From NCBI GenBank assembly GCA_902779305.1, contig CACZBD010000014.1, positions 31,601-95,600 on the forward strand: a DNA stretch of 64,000 nt, written 5' to 3'. The first letter of the stretch is position 1; each line of letters starts with the position of its first letter. Of the stretch, positions 37,313 to 46,011 are shown one piece after another. Origin of the DNA: an uncultured Lachnospiraceae bacterium (lineage in GTDB: Bacteria > Bacillota > Clostridia > Lachnospirales > Lachnospiraceae). The position numbers and the translations under genes are program-made. Below the pieces are notes generated by a model that was given only the letters and a program-made list of their open reading frames with translations, was not told the DNA's origin and searched no databases.

Positions 37313-38368
37313 ATGTCTGCACAGGATCACGAAGAGAACCTTACGCAGCCGGCCGCAGAAACTGACGGGGAAACTGTTTCTGAAGAAGAGACGGAATCCG
37401 GGAACGAAGAAGCTTCCGAAGAAGCAGAGCCCGGCTCTGAAGACAGTTCCGAAGAGACGGGATCCGGATCGGAAGAAGCTTCCGAAAATGAGGTGGCTGC
37501 AGATGAGACAACAACAACGGGGATGCCGGAAATGGCACCCCCTCTGTTCGTTGTATGCTTTGTGCTTTGTGTTTTCATCAGTTCCGTGGTCTCTTATCAG
37601 TTCGGATACTCCCGCAGTTTACGGGATGCTGAACTTGCGCAGGCCAAGGAAGATGCCTATGCTTCGCCGGAGGAAGAAAATGTGATCCCGGACGATCCGA
37701 TCCCTGTCGAATTTCCGGAGGAACACGAAACCTCGCTTCCGCCTGCAGAGATGACGGTCGATATGCAGGAACTGTACGCGCAGAACCACGATTTTATCGG
37801 CTGGCTCAAGATCGATGACATGAACATCGACTATCCGGTCATGCAGTCGCTGTATGATGAGGAATACTACCTAAATCGTGATTTTAATAAAAATCAAAGC
37901 CTCAACGGCTGCCTCATCATGGATACGGATTCCGTCGTCGGTACGGGAACGAAGGCCAATGATTATGAGGACGGCACGCCGCCGAGCACCAATCTGATCA
38001 TCCACGGACATAACATGAAGAACGGCGATATGTTCGGGAATCTTGACAAATACCGTGACGAAAAGTTCTATGAGACCCATAAGATCATCAAATTCCAGAC
38101 ACTCTATGAGGAGCGGGAATATGAGATCGTTTCCGTCTTTCTGTCCCAGGTCTATCTGAAGACGCAGACGGATGTGTTCAAATATTACAAATTCTTCCGC
38201 GCAAAGAACGAGGAAGAATTTGATGATTTTTATAACAATATTAAGGATCTCTCACTTTATGACACCGGCGTGAGCGCTGAATTCGGGGATGAATTCATCA
38301 CGCTCTCCGTTTGTGCCTATCATGTCGAAAACGGCCGTCTGGCCGTGGTCGGAAAACGTATCAAATAA
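37313..38368 (+). CDS. Class B sortase
   Basis: 351 residues. A long acidic Glu/Ser-rich cytoplasmic tail (~1-75), one membrane helix (~80-98) and the extracytoplasmic sortase domain. The domain opens with NHDFIGWLKIDDMNIDYPVMQ, typical of class B. The catalytic triad is His233 (IIHGHN), Cys334 (TLSVC) and Arg342 (ENGRLAV). It joins the cleaved sorting signal of a surface protein to peptidoglycan. Its substrate is almost surely the PKTG protein encoded just upstream. The ~75-residue acidic cytoplasmic tail is unusual for sortases. Confidence 0.9.
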   Translation: MSAQDHEENLTQPAAETDGETVSEEETESGNEEASEEAEPGSEDSSEETGSGSEEASENEVAADETTTTGMPEMAPPLFVVCFVLCVFISSVVSYQFGYSRSLRDAELAQAKEDAYASPEEENVIPDDPIPVEFPEEHETSLPPAEMTVDMQELYAQNHDFIGWLKIDDMNIDYPVMQSLYDEEYYLNRDFNKNQSLNGCLIMDTDSVVGTGTKANDYEDGTPPSTNLIIHGHNMKNGDMFGNLDKYRDEKFYETHKIIKFQTLYEEREYEIVSVFLSQVYLKTQTDVFKYYKFFRAKNEEEFDDFYNNIKDLSLYDTGVSAEFGDEFITLSVCAYHVENGRLAVVGKRIK

Positions 38369-38373
38369 GGATT

Positions 38374-39849
38374 TTACAGTTCTTTCAGCAGTCCCGTGCG
38401 TTCGTTGAATTCCGTGATCAAAGCATCGATCTCGTCTGCCTGTTTGCGTACGCTGCCGAAGGTTCCTGCTTCGTCGTACCAGAGCGCGTTCAGCTCCTCC
38501 GCGCTTCTTCCCTGCTGTTCCACCCAGGTATAATACTTCAGGTTATGGATCCGCTTGCGGTCCGTATAAGTCAGTTCCATCATATTGTCGGTCTTTATGG
38601 AGGCGATGTGCGCCGTATAATCGACGGCAGCCATAACGGCATCGTATTCTCCGTCTTCTTCCTGCAGTTCTTTGATCCTGGACTGATACATATCGGAAGA
38701 ATCGGTCAGAACGGTTGCGACCACGTCATGCTCGTTCAGCTCATAATACTTGGCCATCTTGATCGCACAGAGCATGTTCGCAATGCCGGAGATCCCGAAC
38801 AGGCCGAGATTGTCTGCAAGTTCGCTGCTGATGCCGCATTCGCTGACCAGATATTCCCTGCCGAGCGGCTCGTTGAAGAACCGCAGGATCTTCTGGGAAT
38901 CCTCATCATCGATGTCCACGACAAGATCGGTGTTTTTGACATTGTGGATCCAGGGCACGTGCTTGTCGCCGATCCCTTCGATCCGGTGTCCGCCGAAGCC
39001 GTTGTTCAAGAGTGTCGGGCATTGCAGGGCTTCTCCGACGCCGAGCTTTGCCGTCGGGTATTTTTCTTTCAGAAAATCACCGCTTGCCATGGTGCCTGCG
39101 GAGCCGGATGTAAAGATCGCGCCCGCGAAACGGTCGCCCTCTTCTTTCATTTCCTCAAAAGCATCTGAGATCGCGGCGCCTGTCACGTTATAATGCCACA
39201 GATAGTTGCCCATTTCTTCGAACTGGTTGAAGATCAGCACGTCTTCACGGTTGTTGCGCAGTTCCCATGTTTTATCGAAGATTTCCTTGACATTGCTCTC
39301 ACAGCCGGGTGTAGCGATCACTTCGCCCGCGATCGAATGGAGCCATTCGAAACGTTCCCGGCTCATTTCGGCGGGAAGGATCGCGATCGAATTGGCGCCT
39401 AAGAGTTTGGAGTTAAAAGCACCGCCTCTGCAGTAGTTACCTGTGGACGGCCATACGGCTTTATGGTACTGTGTGTCAAACTGGCCGGTGATGAGGCGCG
39501 GAACCAGACAGCCGAAACTGGCGCCGACTTTATGACAGCCCGTGGGAAACCATTTGCCGATCATGCAGATGATCTTGGCTTTCACGCCGGTAAGTTCGGA
39601 GGGCAGAACAATGTAATTGCTGCCGTGGAACAGGCCGCCGGACTCCTTCTGCTCATTTTTCCAGGTAATACGGAACAGGTTCAGAGGATTTACATCCCAA
39701 AGTCCCACTTCCTTCAGCTGCTCTTTGATCTTGTCCGGGATCTTTTTTGGATCCTTCATCTGCGCGATGGTGGGAATGATGATGTGATTTTCTCTGGCTG
39801 CTCTGATATTTCTCTCCAGGGAAGCCTCATTTCTGGTCAGATCGATCAT
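38374..39849 (-). CDS. PLP-dependent lyase (cysteine synthase/tryptophan synthase-beta fold), possible ygeX-position enzyme
   Basis: 491 residues. The motif PTGCHKVGASFG gives the PLP lysine (Lys107), and the later glycine-rich loops (STGNYCRGGAFNS; SGSAGTMASGDF) fit fold-type II PLP enzymes. It is larger than, and not clearly alike to, E. coli 2,3-diaminopropionate ammonia-lyase (YgeX/DpaL, ~400 residues). However, it sits divergent from ygeY-ygeW-arcC, where ygeX would be expected. I infer an ammonia-lyase acting on an intermediate of purine breakdown; the substrate is not shown. It ends 5 bases from the sortase stop codon. Confidence 0.65.
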   Translation of the reverse strand: MIDLTRNEASLERNIRAARENHIIIPTIAQMKDPKKIPDKIKEQLKEVGLWDVNPLNLFRITWKNEQKESGGLFHGSNYIVLPSELTGVKAKIICMIGKWFPTGCHKVGASFGCLVPRLITGQFDTQYHKAVWPSTGNYCRGGAFNSKLLGANSIAILPAEMSRERFEWLHSIAGEVIATPGCESNVKEIFDKTWELRNNREDVLIFNQFEEMGNYLWHYNVTGAAISDAFEEMKEEGDRFAGAIFTSGSAGTMASGDFLKEKYPTAKLGVGEALQCPTLLNNGFGGHRIEGIGDKHVPWIHNVKNTDLVVDIDDEDSQKILRFFNEPLGREYLVSECGISSELADNLGLFGISGIANMLCAIKMAKYYELNEHDVVATVLTDSSDMYQSRIKELQEEDGEYDAVMAAVDYTAHIASIKTDNMMELTYTDRKRIHNLKYYTWVEQQGRSAEELNALWYDEAGTFGSVRKQADEIDALITEFNERTGLLKEL

Positions 39850-39877
39850 GGTTTTACTCCTTATTTTTTGATCACGC

Positions 39878-39926
39878 TATATCATCTTGATATCCTCATT
39901 TTATCATTGACAAATGGGAATTACAA
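39878..39926 (-). promoter_or_regulatory. Promoter and operator-like repeat of the PLP lyase gene
   Basis: On the minus strand TTGTAA (39926-39921), 17 bases, TAAAAT (39903-39898). Just downstream lies TATATCA-TCT-TGATATC (39878-39894), a 7-base inverted repeat with one mismatch, placed where a repressor would block initiation. Confidence 0.5.
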
Positions 39927-39976
39927 CGAGCCACAGAAAAAAAGTTTGCGTTCCTAAATCATTTTGTGAAAATCGG

Positions 39977-40004
39977 TTGCAAACACGGTCCGTTATGATA
40001 GAAT
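39977..40004 (+). promoter_or_regulatory. Promoter of ygeY-ygeW-arcC
   Basis: TTGCAA (39977-39982), 16 bases, TAGAAT (39999-40004). It lies about 60 bases upstream of the ygeY ATG at 40066, which has an AGGAGG site. Confidence 0.5.
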
Positions 40005-40065
40005 TGAAGAAGGAAAATCGTATGGATTTCCGAAGAAATTCGTTATCTCATACAGGAGGAAAAAT

Positions 40066-41265
40066 ATGGATTTTGAAAAGATCAAACAGGTTGCGCAAAG
40101 CTATGAGGCCGATATGACCGCATTTTTACGGGAACTGGTAAAGATCCCGGGCGAGAGCTGTCAGGAAAAGGGCCATATTCAGCGGATCGAGCAGGAAATG
40201 AAGAAGGTTGGTTTTGACCGGGTTCAGATCGATCCGATGGGCAATATCTTAGGGTATATGGGCACCGGTAAGAAACTGATCGCTTTTGATGCACATATCG
40301 ACAATGTCGGCATCGGAAATATCGATAACTGGGAATTTGACCCGTATGAAGGCTACGAAAACGAGACCGAGATCGGCGGCAGAGGTACTTCCGACCAGCT
40401 CGGCGGGATCGTTTCCTCCGTATACGGTGCCAAGATCATGAAGGATTTCGGATTGATCGGCGAAGACTATACCGTACTGGTCACGGGCACCGTGCAGGAA
40501 GAGGACTGCGACGGCCTGTGCTGGCAGTATATCATCAATGAGGACAAGGTCCGCCCCGAGTTCGTGGTCATCACCGAGCCGACGGACGGCAATATCTACA
40601 GGGGCCAGAGGGGCCGCATGGAGATCCGCGTTGACGTGCAGGGTATTTCGTGCCACGGTTCCGCTCCGGAACGCGGGGACAATGCGATCTACAAGATGGC
40701 GGATATCCTGCAGGAAGTGCGCGCCCTGAACGATAAACTGAAAGATGATGATTTTCTCGGAAAAGGAACCCTGGCGGTTTCGGAGATCTTCTTTACTTCG
40801 CCGAGCCGCTGTGCGGTAGCCGATTCCTGCGCGATCTCGATCGACAGAAGACTGACGGACGGCGAAACTTACCAGTCGGCCTTAAAAGAGATCGAAATGC
40901 TTCCGAGTGTGCAGAAATACAACGCAAAAGTTACTATGTACAAGTACGAACGTCCGAGTTACACGGATCTGGTCTATCCGACAGACTGCTATTTCCCGAC
41001 CTGGGTGATCCCCAAAGACCATCCGGCCACGCTTGCCATGGTGGAAGCCTACCGCGGAATGTACGGGGAACCGAAGGTTGATAAATGGACGTTTTCCACG
41101 AACGGTGTCTCGATCATGGGCAGATACGGGATTCCCTGTATCGGCTTGGGACCCGGTAAGGAAGCACAGGCGCATGCGCCGAATGAGCGCACCTGGAAAG
41201 CGGATCTTGTAAAATGCGCAGCGATCTATGCCGCATTGATCGTATGTTGCGAGCAACATATTTAA
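40066..41265 (+). CDS. ygeY: YgeY-type M20 metallohydrolase
   Basis: 399 residues. An M20 peptidase/amidohydrolase with metal ligands His77 and Asp79 (FDAHID), Asp110 (GTSDQ), catalytic Glu145/Glu146 (VQEEDCDG), a Glu in ITEPT and a His near the end (QAHAPNE). The close match to the 'selenium metabolism-linked' YgeY family rests on [12 protein letters not shown] and the length. In gut bacteria this family belongs to the anaerobic purine/urate breakdown gene set and is thought to cleave an open-ring intermediate. First gene of a three-gene operon. Confidence 0.85.
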   Translation: MDFEKIKQVAQSYEADMTAFLRELVKIPGESCQEKGHIQRIEQEMKKVGFDRVQIDPMGNILGYMGTGKKLIAFDAHIDNVGIGNIDNWEFDPYEGYENETEIGGRGTSDQLGGIVSSVYGAKIMKDFGLIGEDYTVLVTGTVQEEDCDGLCWQYIINEDKVRPEFVVITEPTDGNIYRGQRGRMEIRVDVQGISCHGSAPERGDNAIYKMADILQEVRALNDKLKDDDFLGKGTLAVSEIFFTSPSRCAVADSCAISIDRRLTDGETYQSALKEIEMLPSVQKYNAKVTMYKYERPSYTDLVYPTDCYFPTWVIPKDHPATLAMVEAYRGMYGEPKVDKWTFSTNGVSIMGRYGIPCIGLGPGKEAQAHAPNERTWKADLVKCAAIYAALIVCCEQHI

Positions 41266-41293
41266 TGACTGAAAGGAACAGAAAGGACCGGAT

Positions 41294-42484
41294 ATGAGCG
41301 ATTTTCAGAAACTGATGCAAAAACTGAGCAACCTGGACATCGATAAGATGTACCTGAATGATTTTTTCCACACCTGGGATAAAACGGATGATGAGATCAT
41401 GGCTGTTTTCACGGTGGCGGACGCACTTCGCAATTTAAGGGAGCGCAACATCTCTGCCAAAGTCTTTGACTCGGGACTCGGCATTTCGCTGTTTCGCGAC
41501 AATTCGACCAGAACCCGCTTTTCCTTTGCAAGCGCCTGCAATCTTCTGGGTCTGGAAGTACAGGATCTGGACGAGGGAAAATCACAGATCGCGCATGGTG
41601 AGACCGTTCGGGAAACTGCAAACATGGTTTCCTTCATGGCGGACGTGATCGGGATCCGGGACGATATGTACATCGGAAAAGGCTATACCTATATGAAGAG
41701 CGTTTCCGAGGCGGTACGGGAAGGCTATAAAGACGGCGTTCTTGAGCAGATCCCGACGCTTGTGAACCTGCAGTGCGATATCGACCATCCGACGCAGTGC
41801 ATGGCGGATATGCTGCACATCATCCATGAATTCGGCGGCGTCAAGAATCTGAAAGGCAAGAAGATCGCCATGACCTGGGCATATTCCCCGTCCTACGGCA
41901 AGCCGCTTTCGGTGCCCCAGGGCGTGATCGGCCTGATGACGCGTTTTGGCATGGATGTGGTTTTGGCACATCCGGAAGGCTATGATGTGATGCCCGAAAC
42001 CATCCGGATCGCCAAGAAGAACGCCAAGGCTTCCGGTGGTTCCTTTAAGAAAGTCGCTACGATGGAAGAAGCATTTCAGGATGCGGATATCGTCTATCCG
42101 AAGAGCTGGGCGCCGTATGCTGCCATGGAACAGCGGACAAAGCTCTACGGAAAAGGTGATTCCCTCGGCATCGACAAATTGGAGAAAGAACTGCTCAAGC
42201 AGAATAAGACGCATAAAGACTGGACCTGCTCGGAAGAGATGATGAAGCTGACCAAAGACGGCAAGGCGCTGTATCTGCACTGCCTGCCTGCCGACATTTC
42301 CGGTGTCAGCTGTAAGGCAGGTGAAGTGGACGCTTCGGTATTTGACAGATACCGTACGCCTCTTTACAAACAGGCCAGCTTCAAACCTTACATCATCGCG
42401 GCGATGATCTTCCTCGCGAAATTCGAGGATCCTGTCGCGCTTCTTAAGAAACTCGAGAAAAAAGAGAAACCCCGGGTAAGATGA
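41294..42484 (+). CDS. ygeW: YgeW-type knotted carbamoyltransferase
   Basis: 396 residues. Carbamoyl-phosphate binding loop DNSTRTRFSF (S-T-R-T), HPTQCMADM (HPxQ) and the C-terminal HCLPAD loop place it in the aspartate/ornithine carbamoyltransferase superfamily; its length and N-terminus match YgeW rather than ArgF. Run backwards it would release carbamoyl phosphate from a ureido compound made in purine breakdown, which carbamate kinase then uses. Its natural substrate is not certain. One base separates it from arcC. Confidence 0.88.
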   Translation: MSDFQKLMQKLSNLDIDKMYLNDFFHTWDKTDDEIMAVFTVADALRNLRERNISAKVFDSGLGISLFRDNSTRTRFSFASACNLLGLEVQDLDEGKSQIAHGETVRETANMVSFMADVIGIRDDMYIGKGYTYMKSVSEAVREGYKDGVLEQIPTLVNLQCDIDHPTQCMADMLHIIHEFGGVKNLKGKKIAMTWAYSPSYGKPLSVPQGVIGLMTRFGMDVVLAHPEGYDVMPETIRIAKKNAKASGGSFKKVATMEEAFQDADIVYPKSWAPYAAMEQRTKLYGKGDSLGIDKLEKELLKQNKTHKDWTCSEEMMKLTKDGKALYLHCLPADISGVSCKAGEVDASVFDRYRTPLYKQASFKPYIIAAMIFLAKFEDPVALLKKLEKKEKPRVR

Positions 42485-42485
42485 G

Positions 42486-43433
42486 ATGAAAAAACACGGA
42501 AAAAAGCGGATCGTGGTGGCTCTTGGCGGCAATGCACTCGGAAATACGCTGCCGGAGCAGATGAAAGCGGTAAAGATCACAGCACGCTCGATCGTTGACC
42601 TGATCGAAGACGGCAATGAGGTCGTGATCACACACGGCAACGGGCCGCAGGTCGGCATGATCAACAACGCCATGGCCGCACTGTCAAGAGAAGACCCCGA
42701 TCAGCCCAATACGCCGCTTTCCGTGTGCGTTGCGATGAGCCAGGCTTATATCGGCTATGATCTGCAGAACGCCATGAGAGAGGAACTGAAGAACCGTGGG
42801 TTGGAAATCCCCGTGACGACGATGATCACGCAGGTAAGGGTGGATGCACTCGACCCGGCATTTGCGCATCCGAACAAGCCCATCGGACACTTTATGACGA
42901 AGGAACAGGCGGAACATGCCGCGAAAGAATACGGTTATATCATGGCAGAAGATGCCGGCAGGGGATACCGGCGGATGGTGGCATCGCCCAAACCCTGTGA
43001 GATCGTGGAGATCGAAGCGATCCGAACACTGGTGGGGGCCGGGGATGTGGTCATCGCCTGCGGCGGCGGCGGAATTCCCGTGGCGCTTAACGGAAATCAC
43101 TTAAAAGGGCAGAGCGCCGTGATCGACAAGGATTTTGTTTCCGCAAAGCTCGCAAAAGACCTTGATGCTGATTTCCTGATCATCTTAACAGCCGTTGAAA
43201 AAGTCACCCTGCATTTCGGGCAGCCGGACGAGACGCCGCTTGATGAGCTGAATGAGGAAGAAGCGAGGAAATATATTGCGGCAGGAGAATTTGCGCCAGG
43301 TTCCATGCTGCCGAAGATCGAAGCCGCTCTTGATTTTGCCGTTTCAAAGCCCGGAAGAAGGGCATTGATCACATTACTTGAGAAAGCAAAGGACGGCATC
43401 GAGGGGAAAACCGGAACCGTGATCACGGCATAG
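42486..43433 (+). CDS. arcC: Carbamate kinase
   Basis: 315 residues. VVALGGNALG, THGNGPQVG, the CGGGGIPV loop and a Lys in DKDFVSAKLA are the signatures of carbamate kinase, which makes ATP, CO2 and ammonia from carbamoyl phosphate and ADP. Coming straight after the carbamoyltransferase, it is the energy-yielding step of the pathway. No arginine deiminase gene is nearby, which argues against an arginine pathway. Confidence 0.93.
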   Translation: MKKHGKKRIVVALGGNALGNTLPEQMKAVKITARSIVDLIEDGNEVVITHGNGPQVGMINNAMAALSREDPDQPNTPLSVCVAMSQAYIGYDLQNAMREELKNRGLEIPVTTMITQVRVDALDPAFAHPNKPIGHFMTKEQAEHAAKEYGYIMAEDAGRGYRRMVASPKPCEIVEIEAIRTLVGAGDVVIACGGGGIPVALNGNHLKGQSAVIDKDFVSAKLAKDLDADFLIILTAVEKVTLHFGQPDETPLDELNEEEARKYIAAGEFAPGSMLPKIEAALDFAVSKPGRRALITLLEKAKDGIEGKTGTVITA

Positions 43434-43441
43434 AGGGTAAC

Positions 43442-43470
43442 TTGACGAAGACCCTGTGAAATGGCATACT
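43442..43470 (+). promoter_or_regulatory. Promoter of the SASA-type esterase gene
   Basis: TTGACG (43442-43447), 17 bases, CATACT (43465-43470). The ATG at 43477 is only 7 bases beyond, right at the expected transcription start. Confidence 0.5.
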
Positions 43471-43476
43471 AGTATC

Positions 43477-44334
43477 ATGTTCACAGAAAGATTGTTTTAT
43501 CACAAAAGAAGTAGATTTTATAAAGCCTTACTATTTATGACAGCTGTTATTATAACAGGTGTATTTTTTATGTCCGAAGCGCGCGCGGCGGAGATTCCCG
43601 GTGTCATGACGGTGGATCTGGTGATCTTTGCCGGACAGAGCAATATGTCCGGGACCGGCGGGAACGCAGCGCTTTCTCCGGCCGTTCCTAACGGACTCGG
43701 TTATGAATTTAGGCCTTACTCGGATCCGAGCGGTCTGCATCAGATCACGGAACCCTTCGGCGTGGCCGAATGCGGATATCTTTCCGAGCCTGCCTCGCAG
43801 AAAAAGGGTTCGCTGGTTTCTTCCTTTGTCAATGCTTACTATGCAAGGACCGGAGTTCCGGTCGTTGCGGTATCCGCGTCCCGCGGCGCGACCGATTCGG
43901 CCTACTGGGCCTCAGCGCCCGTCAAGGCGGAATTGCTTGATAAATATGTCCGTACGAAAGCGTACCTGTCCTCCAATCATATTACGCTCAGACGTTCTTT
44001 TGTCGTTTTCCTGCAGGGGGAATCGGACGCGATCGAAGGCACGAGTCTTGCGCAGTATCAGACCAACATTACCGCGGCGTTTGAGTCGCTTTTTGCAAAC
44101 GGTCTGGAGCGGGTCTATGTGATCACGCCGGGACATCCCCGGGGAAATCTGTTTTCCTATGATGCCATCAACCGCGCACAGATCGATCTGTGCGCGAAAA
44201 ATCCCTGTTTTACACTTGCATCCACGGCACTGTCCGGCATGCCCGATGCTTATATGTCGGATGAGGTCCATTTCGGACAGACAGCTTTGAATGAGATCGG
44301 CGCCGCTGCGGCAGGTGTTTGTGCCTCGCAATAG
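43477..44334 (+). CDS. Secreted SASA/SGNH-type carbohydrate esterase
   Basis: 285 residues from ATG at 43477. The N-terminus is basic with a hydrophobic segment (FYKALLFMTAVIITGVFFM) ending in ARAAEIPG, a signal peptide. The mature part opens with VIFAGQSNMSGTGG, the GQSNM block of the sialate O-acetylesterase (SASA, DUF303) family, and has VVFLQGESDA and DEVHFGQ near the end with the catalytic His. It probably removes acetyl groups from glycans outside the cell. No good ribosome binding site precedes the ATG at 43477 or 43456; a TTG at 43492 is another possible start. Confidence 0.75.
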   Translation: MFTERLFYHKRSRFYKALLFMTAVIITGVFFMSEARAAEIPGVMTVDLVIFAGQSNMSGTGGNAALSPAVPNGLGYEFRPYSDPSGLHQITEPFGVAECGYLSEPASQKKGSLVSSFVNAYYARTGVPVVAVSASRGATDSAYWASAPVKAELLDKYVRTKAYLSSNHITLRRSFVVFLQGESDAIEGTSLAQYQTNITAAFESLFANGLERVYVITPGHPRGNLFSYDAINRAQIDLCAKNPCFTLASTALSGMPDAYMSDEVHFGQTALNEIGAAAAGVCASQ

Positions 44335-44345
44335 GATTGAGACCT

Positions 44346-45854
44346 ATGAATAACGAAATGAACGATGAACTGAACAAGCAAAAACCGGTCACGGAAGATC
44401 CGGCCGCCTATGAAGAGGTTCCAAACGATCTGAAGGTCAATCTTGTGGAGAGAAAGCCTGCGGAGAGAAAGTCTGCGGAAAAGAAACCCGTTCGGAAAAG
44501 GGTTGCAAAGAGACCGTCTGTAGGGAAAAAGCAAGGATTTTGGCATACTTTCGTCATGTTCGTCAAACGCAACCGCATGATCTGTATCATTTCCCTGCTT
44601 CTTGCCGTCACCTTAACGACCGCACTCTGCATAGTATCCTGCTCGCTTGGGAAAGGGGATTCGCAGGACCTTTCAGAGGCAGAGGCAGGAAATGACGTTG
44701 CAGAGGACGGTGGGGAAGAGGAAGAAGGCGGCGGATTGTTTTCCTTGTTTGGAAAAAAGGACGATCAGGCGGATGAGGCACAGGAAGTTACAAGCGAAAC
44801 GGAAGAATATGAAGATCCGGTGATCCTTGCAAAGAACGATGCCACGAAGAACGGTTACATGAACAACTGTATCTTTTTGGGTGATTCCAGAACCGTTGCC
44901 ATGGTGAATTACGGCTTTGTATCCGATGACAGCGCGCTTGCCAAGATCGGGATCGCGCATACCGCTGTCGAAAATACGACTTTTACCAACAATGCGGGAC
45001 AGCAGTATACACTGAAGTCCTATCTGCAATCCCATAAAGCGCCGGTCGTCTATGTCTGCTACGGTGTAAACGGGATGAACGGCATGGCGGAAGATAAGTA
45101 CAAATCCACCTATACAACGCTCGTCGAACACATCATGAATATGGCGCCCGATTCCAAGGTGGTGCTGATGTCGATCTGGCCCGTGGACGATTACGGTACA
45201 TATAAGAATTCCGTCAAAAACGAGTGGATCGAAAAATACAACAAATTCCTGCTGGAACTGGCAGAGAAAAAGGGCCTGCATTATCTGAACGTGGCCGAGA
45301 TCCTGAAGGGCTCCAACGGACAGATCAAGCCCGAATATGATGCAGGGGACGGCCTGCATTACAGGGCCAGCGCCTATAATGACATTCTGGATTATATCAT
45401 CCATCACCCGGTCCCCGGGATTTCCGATGCCGGCGAATTTGTGGTGCATTACGTGAAACCGAGCACGGAAAACAGGAAGATCATGACGGAAACACCTGTG
45501 CTGCCGCAGAATGTGGAGATCGTGGATCCGGCAACCCTGCTGACGCCGACGCCGACGCCAACGCCGACCCCGACGGTCACACCGACGCCGACTCCCACGC
45601 TAACGCCGACACCGACGAAAAAACCGACAGCAAAGCCCACACCGAGCCCGGAACCGACCGCGGAACCGACAGTTGCTCCGGAACCGACCAATAACCCGGA
45701 CCCGACATCAACGCCGGATCCGACAAGTGCACCGGAACCGACCGCGACACCAACGCCTGAGGAGACTCCTACCCCGACGCCGACGCCGGAACCTGAACCT
45801 ACGGAAGAACCTTCACAGGATGATTCCCATTCTGAGGGTGATCCCGAAGAGTGA
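44346..45854 (+). CDS. Membrane-anchored SGNH hydrolase with Thr-Pro tail
   Basis: 502 residues from ATG at 44346, with AGGA upstream. A Lys/Arg/Glu-rich cytoplasmic tail (~1-75) and a membrane helix (~77-100) precede an acidic linker and an SGNH hydrolase domain (~165-360) with the Ser block CIFLGDSRT, the Asn/Gly block VCYGVNGMNG and the Asp-x-x-His block GDGLHYRA. The end (~400-500) is a Thr-Pro repeat tail (TPTPTPTP, PEPTAEPT), typical of wall-spanning or glycosylated linkers. Likely an extracellular O-acetyl esterase or transferase on wall or capsular glycan. It follows the SASA esterase closely. Confidence 0.75.
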   Translation: MNNEMNDELNKQKPVTEDPAAYEEVPNDLKVNLVERKPAERKSAEKKPVRKRVAKRPSVGKKQGFWHTFVMFVKRNRMICIISLLLAVTLTTALCIVSCSLGKGDSQDLSEAEAGNDVAEDGGEEEEGGGLFSLFGKKDDQADEAQEVTSETEEYEDPVILAKNDATKNGYMNNCIFLGDSRTVAMVNYGFVSDDSALAKIGIAHTAVENTTFTNNAGQQYTLKSYLQSHKAPVVYVCYGVNGMNGMAEDKYKSTYTTLVEHIMNMAPDSKVVLMSIWPVDDYGTYKNSVKNEWIEKYNKFLLELAEKKGLHYLNVAEILKGSNGQIKPEYDAGDGLHYRASAYNDILDYIIHHPVPGISDAGEFVVHYVKPSTENRKIMTETPVLPQNVEIVDPATLLTPTPTPTPTPTVTPTPTPTLTPTPTKKPTAKPTPSPEPTAEPTVAPEPTNNPDPTSTPDPTSAPEPTATPTPEETPTPTPTPEPEPTEEPSQDDSHSEGDPEE

Positions 45855-45880
45855 TGACGTGAGATCGTAAGTACATATAA

Positions 45881-45930
45881 AGAAAGGCAACGAAACCGTG
45901 CGTTAAACGGAAATCGTTGCCTTTTCTTTT
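45881..45930. terminator. Bidirectional terminator between convergent genes
   Basis: AAAGGCAACGA (45883-45893) pairs with TCGTTGCCTTT (45914-45924), with an inner CCGT/ACGG stem, and T-rich sequence on the plus strand after it. It serves the SGNH gene and probably thrC from the other side. Confidence 0.8.
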
Positions 45931-46011
45931 ATCCCTTACGGGAAACAGTTGTATGGTTTGTATCAAGCAGGATAGCGAAGGGCCCGGGAAGGCGGCCGGA
46001 AACTTCCGTGC

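Noticed and set aside
38311..39168. Long plus-strand ORF (285 codons) opposite the PLP lyase
   Set aside because: It runs antisense through the lyase gene, which has clear enzyme motifs; its residues show no family pattern and it has no ribosome binding site.
41582..42673. 363-codon minus-strand ORF over ygeW and arcC
   Set aside because: It is a shadow of two strongly identified genes and has a composition rich in His, Arg and Phe, as frames opposite real genes often do.
42486..43433. Arginine deiminase pathway for the carbamate kinase
   Set aside because: No arcA or ornithine carbamoyltransferase is nearby; the carbamoyltransferase is of the YgeW type.
45541..45830. CRISPR-like short repeats
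   Set aside because: The repeats are codons for a Thr-Pro tail within the SGNH hydrolase frame, with no spacer structure.
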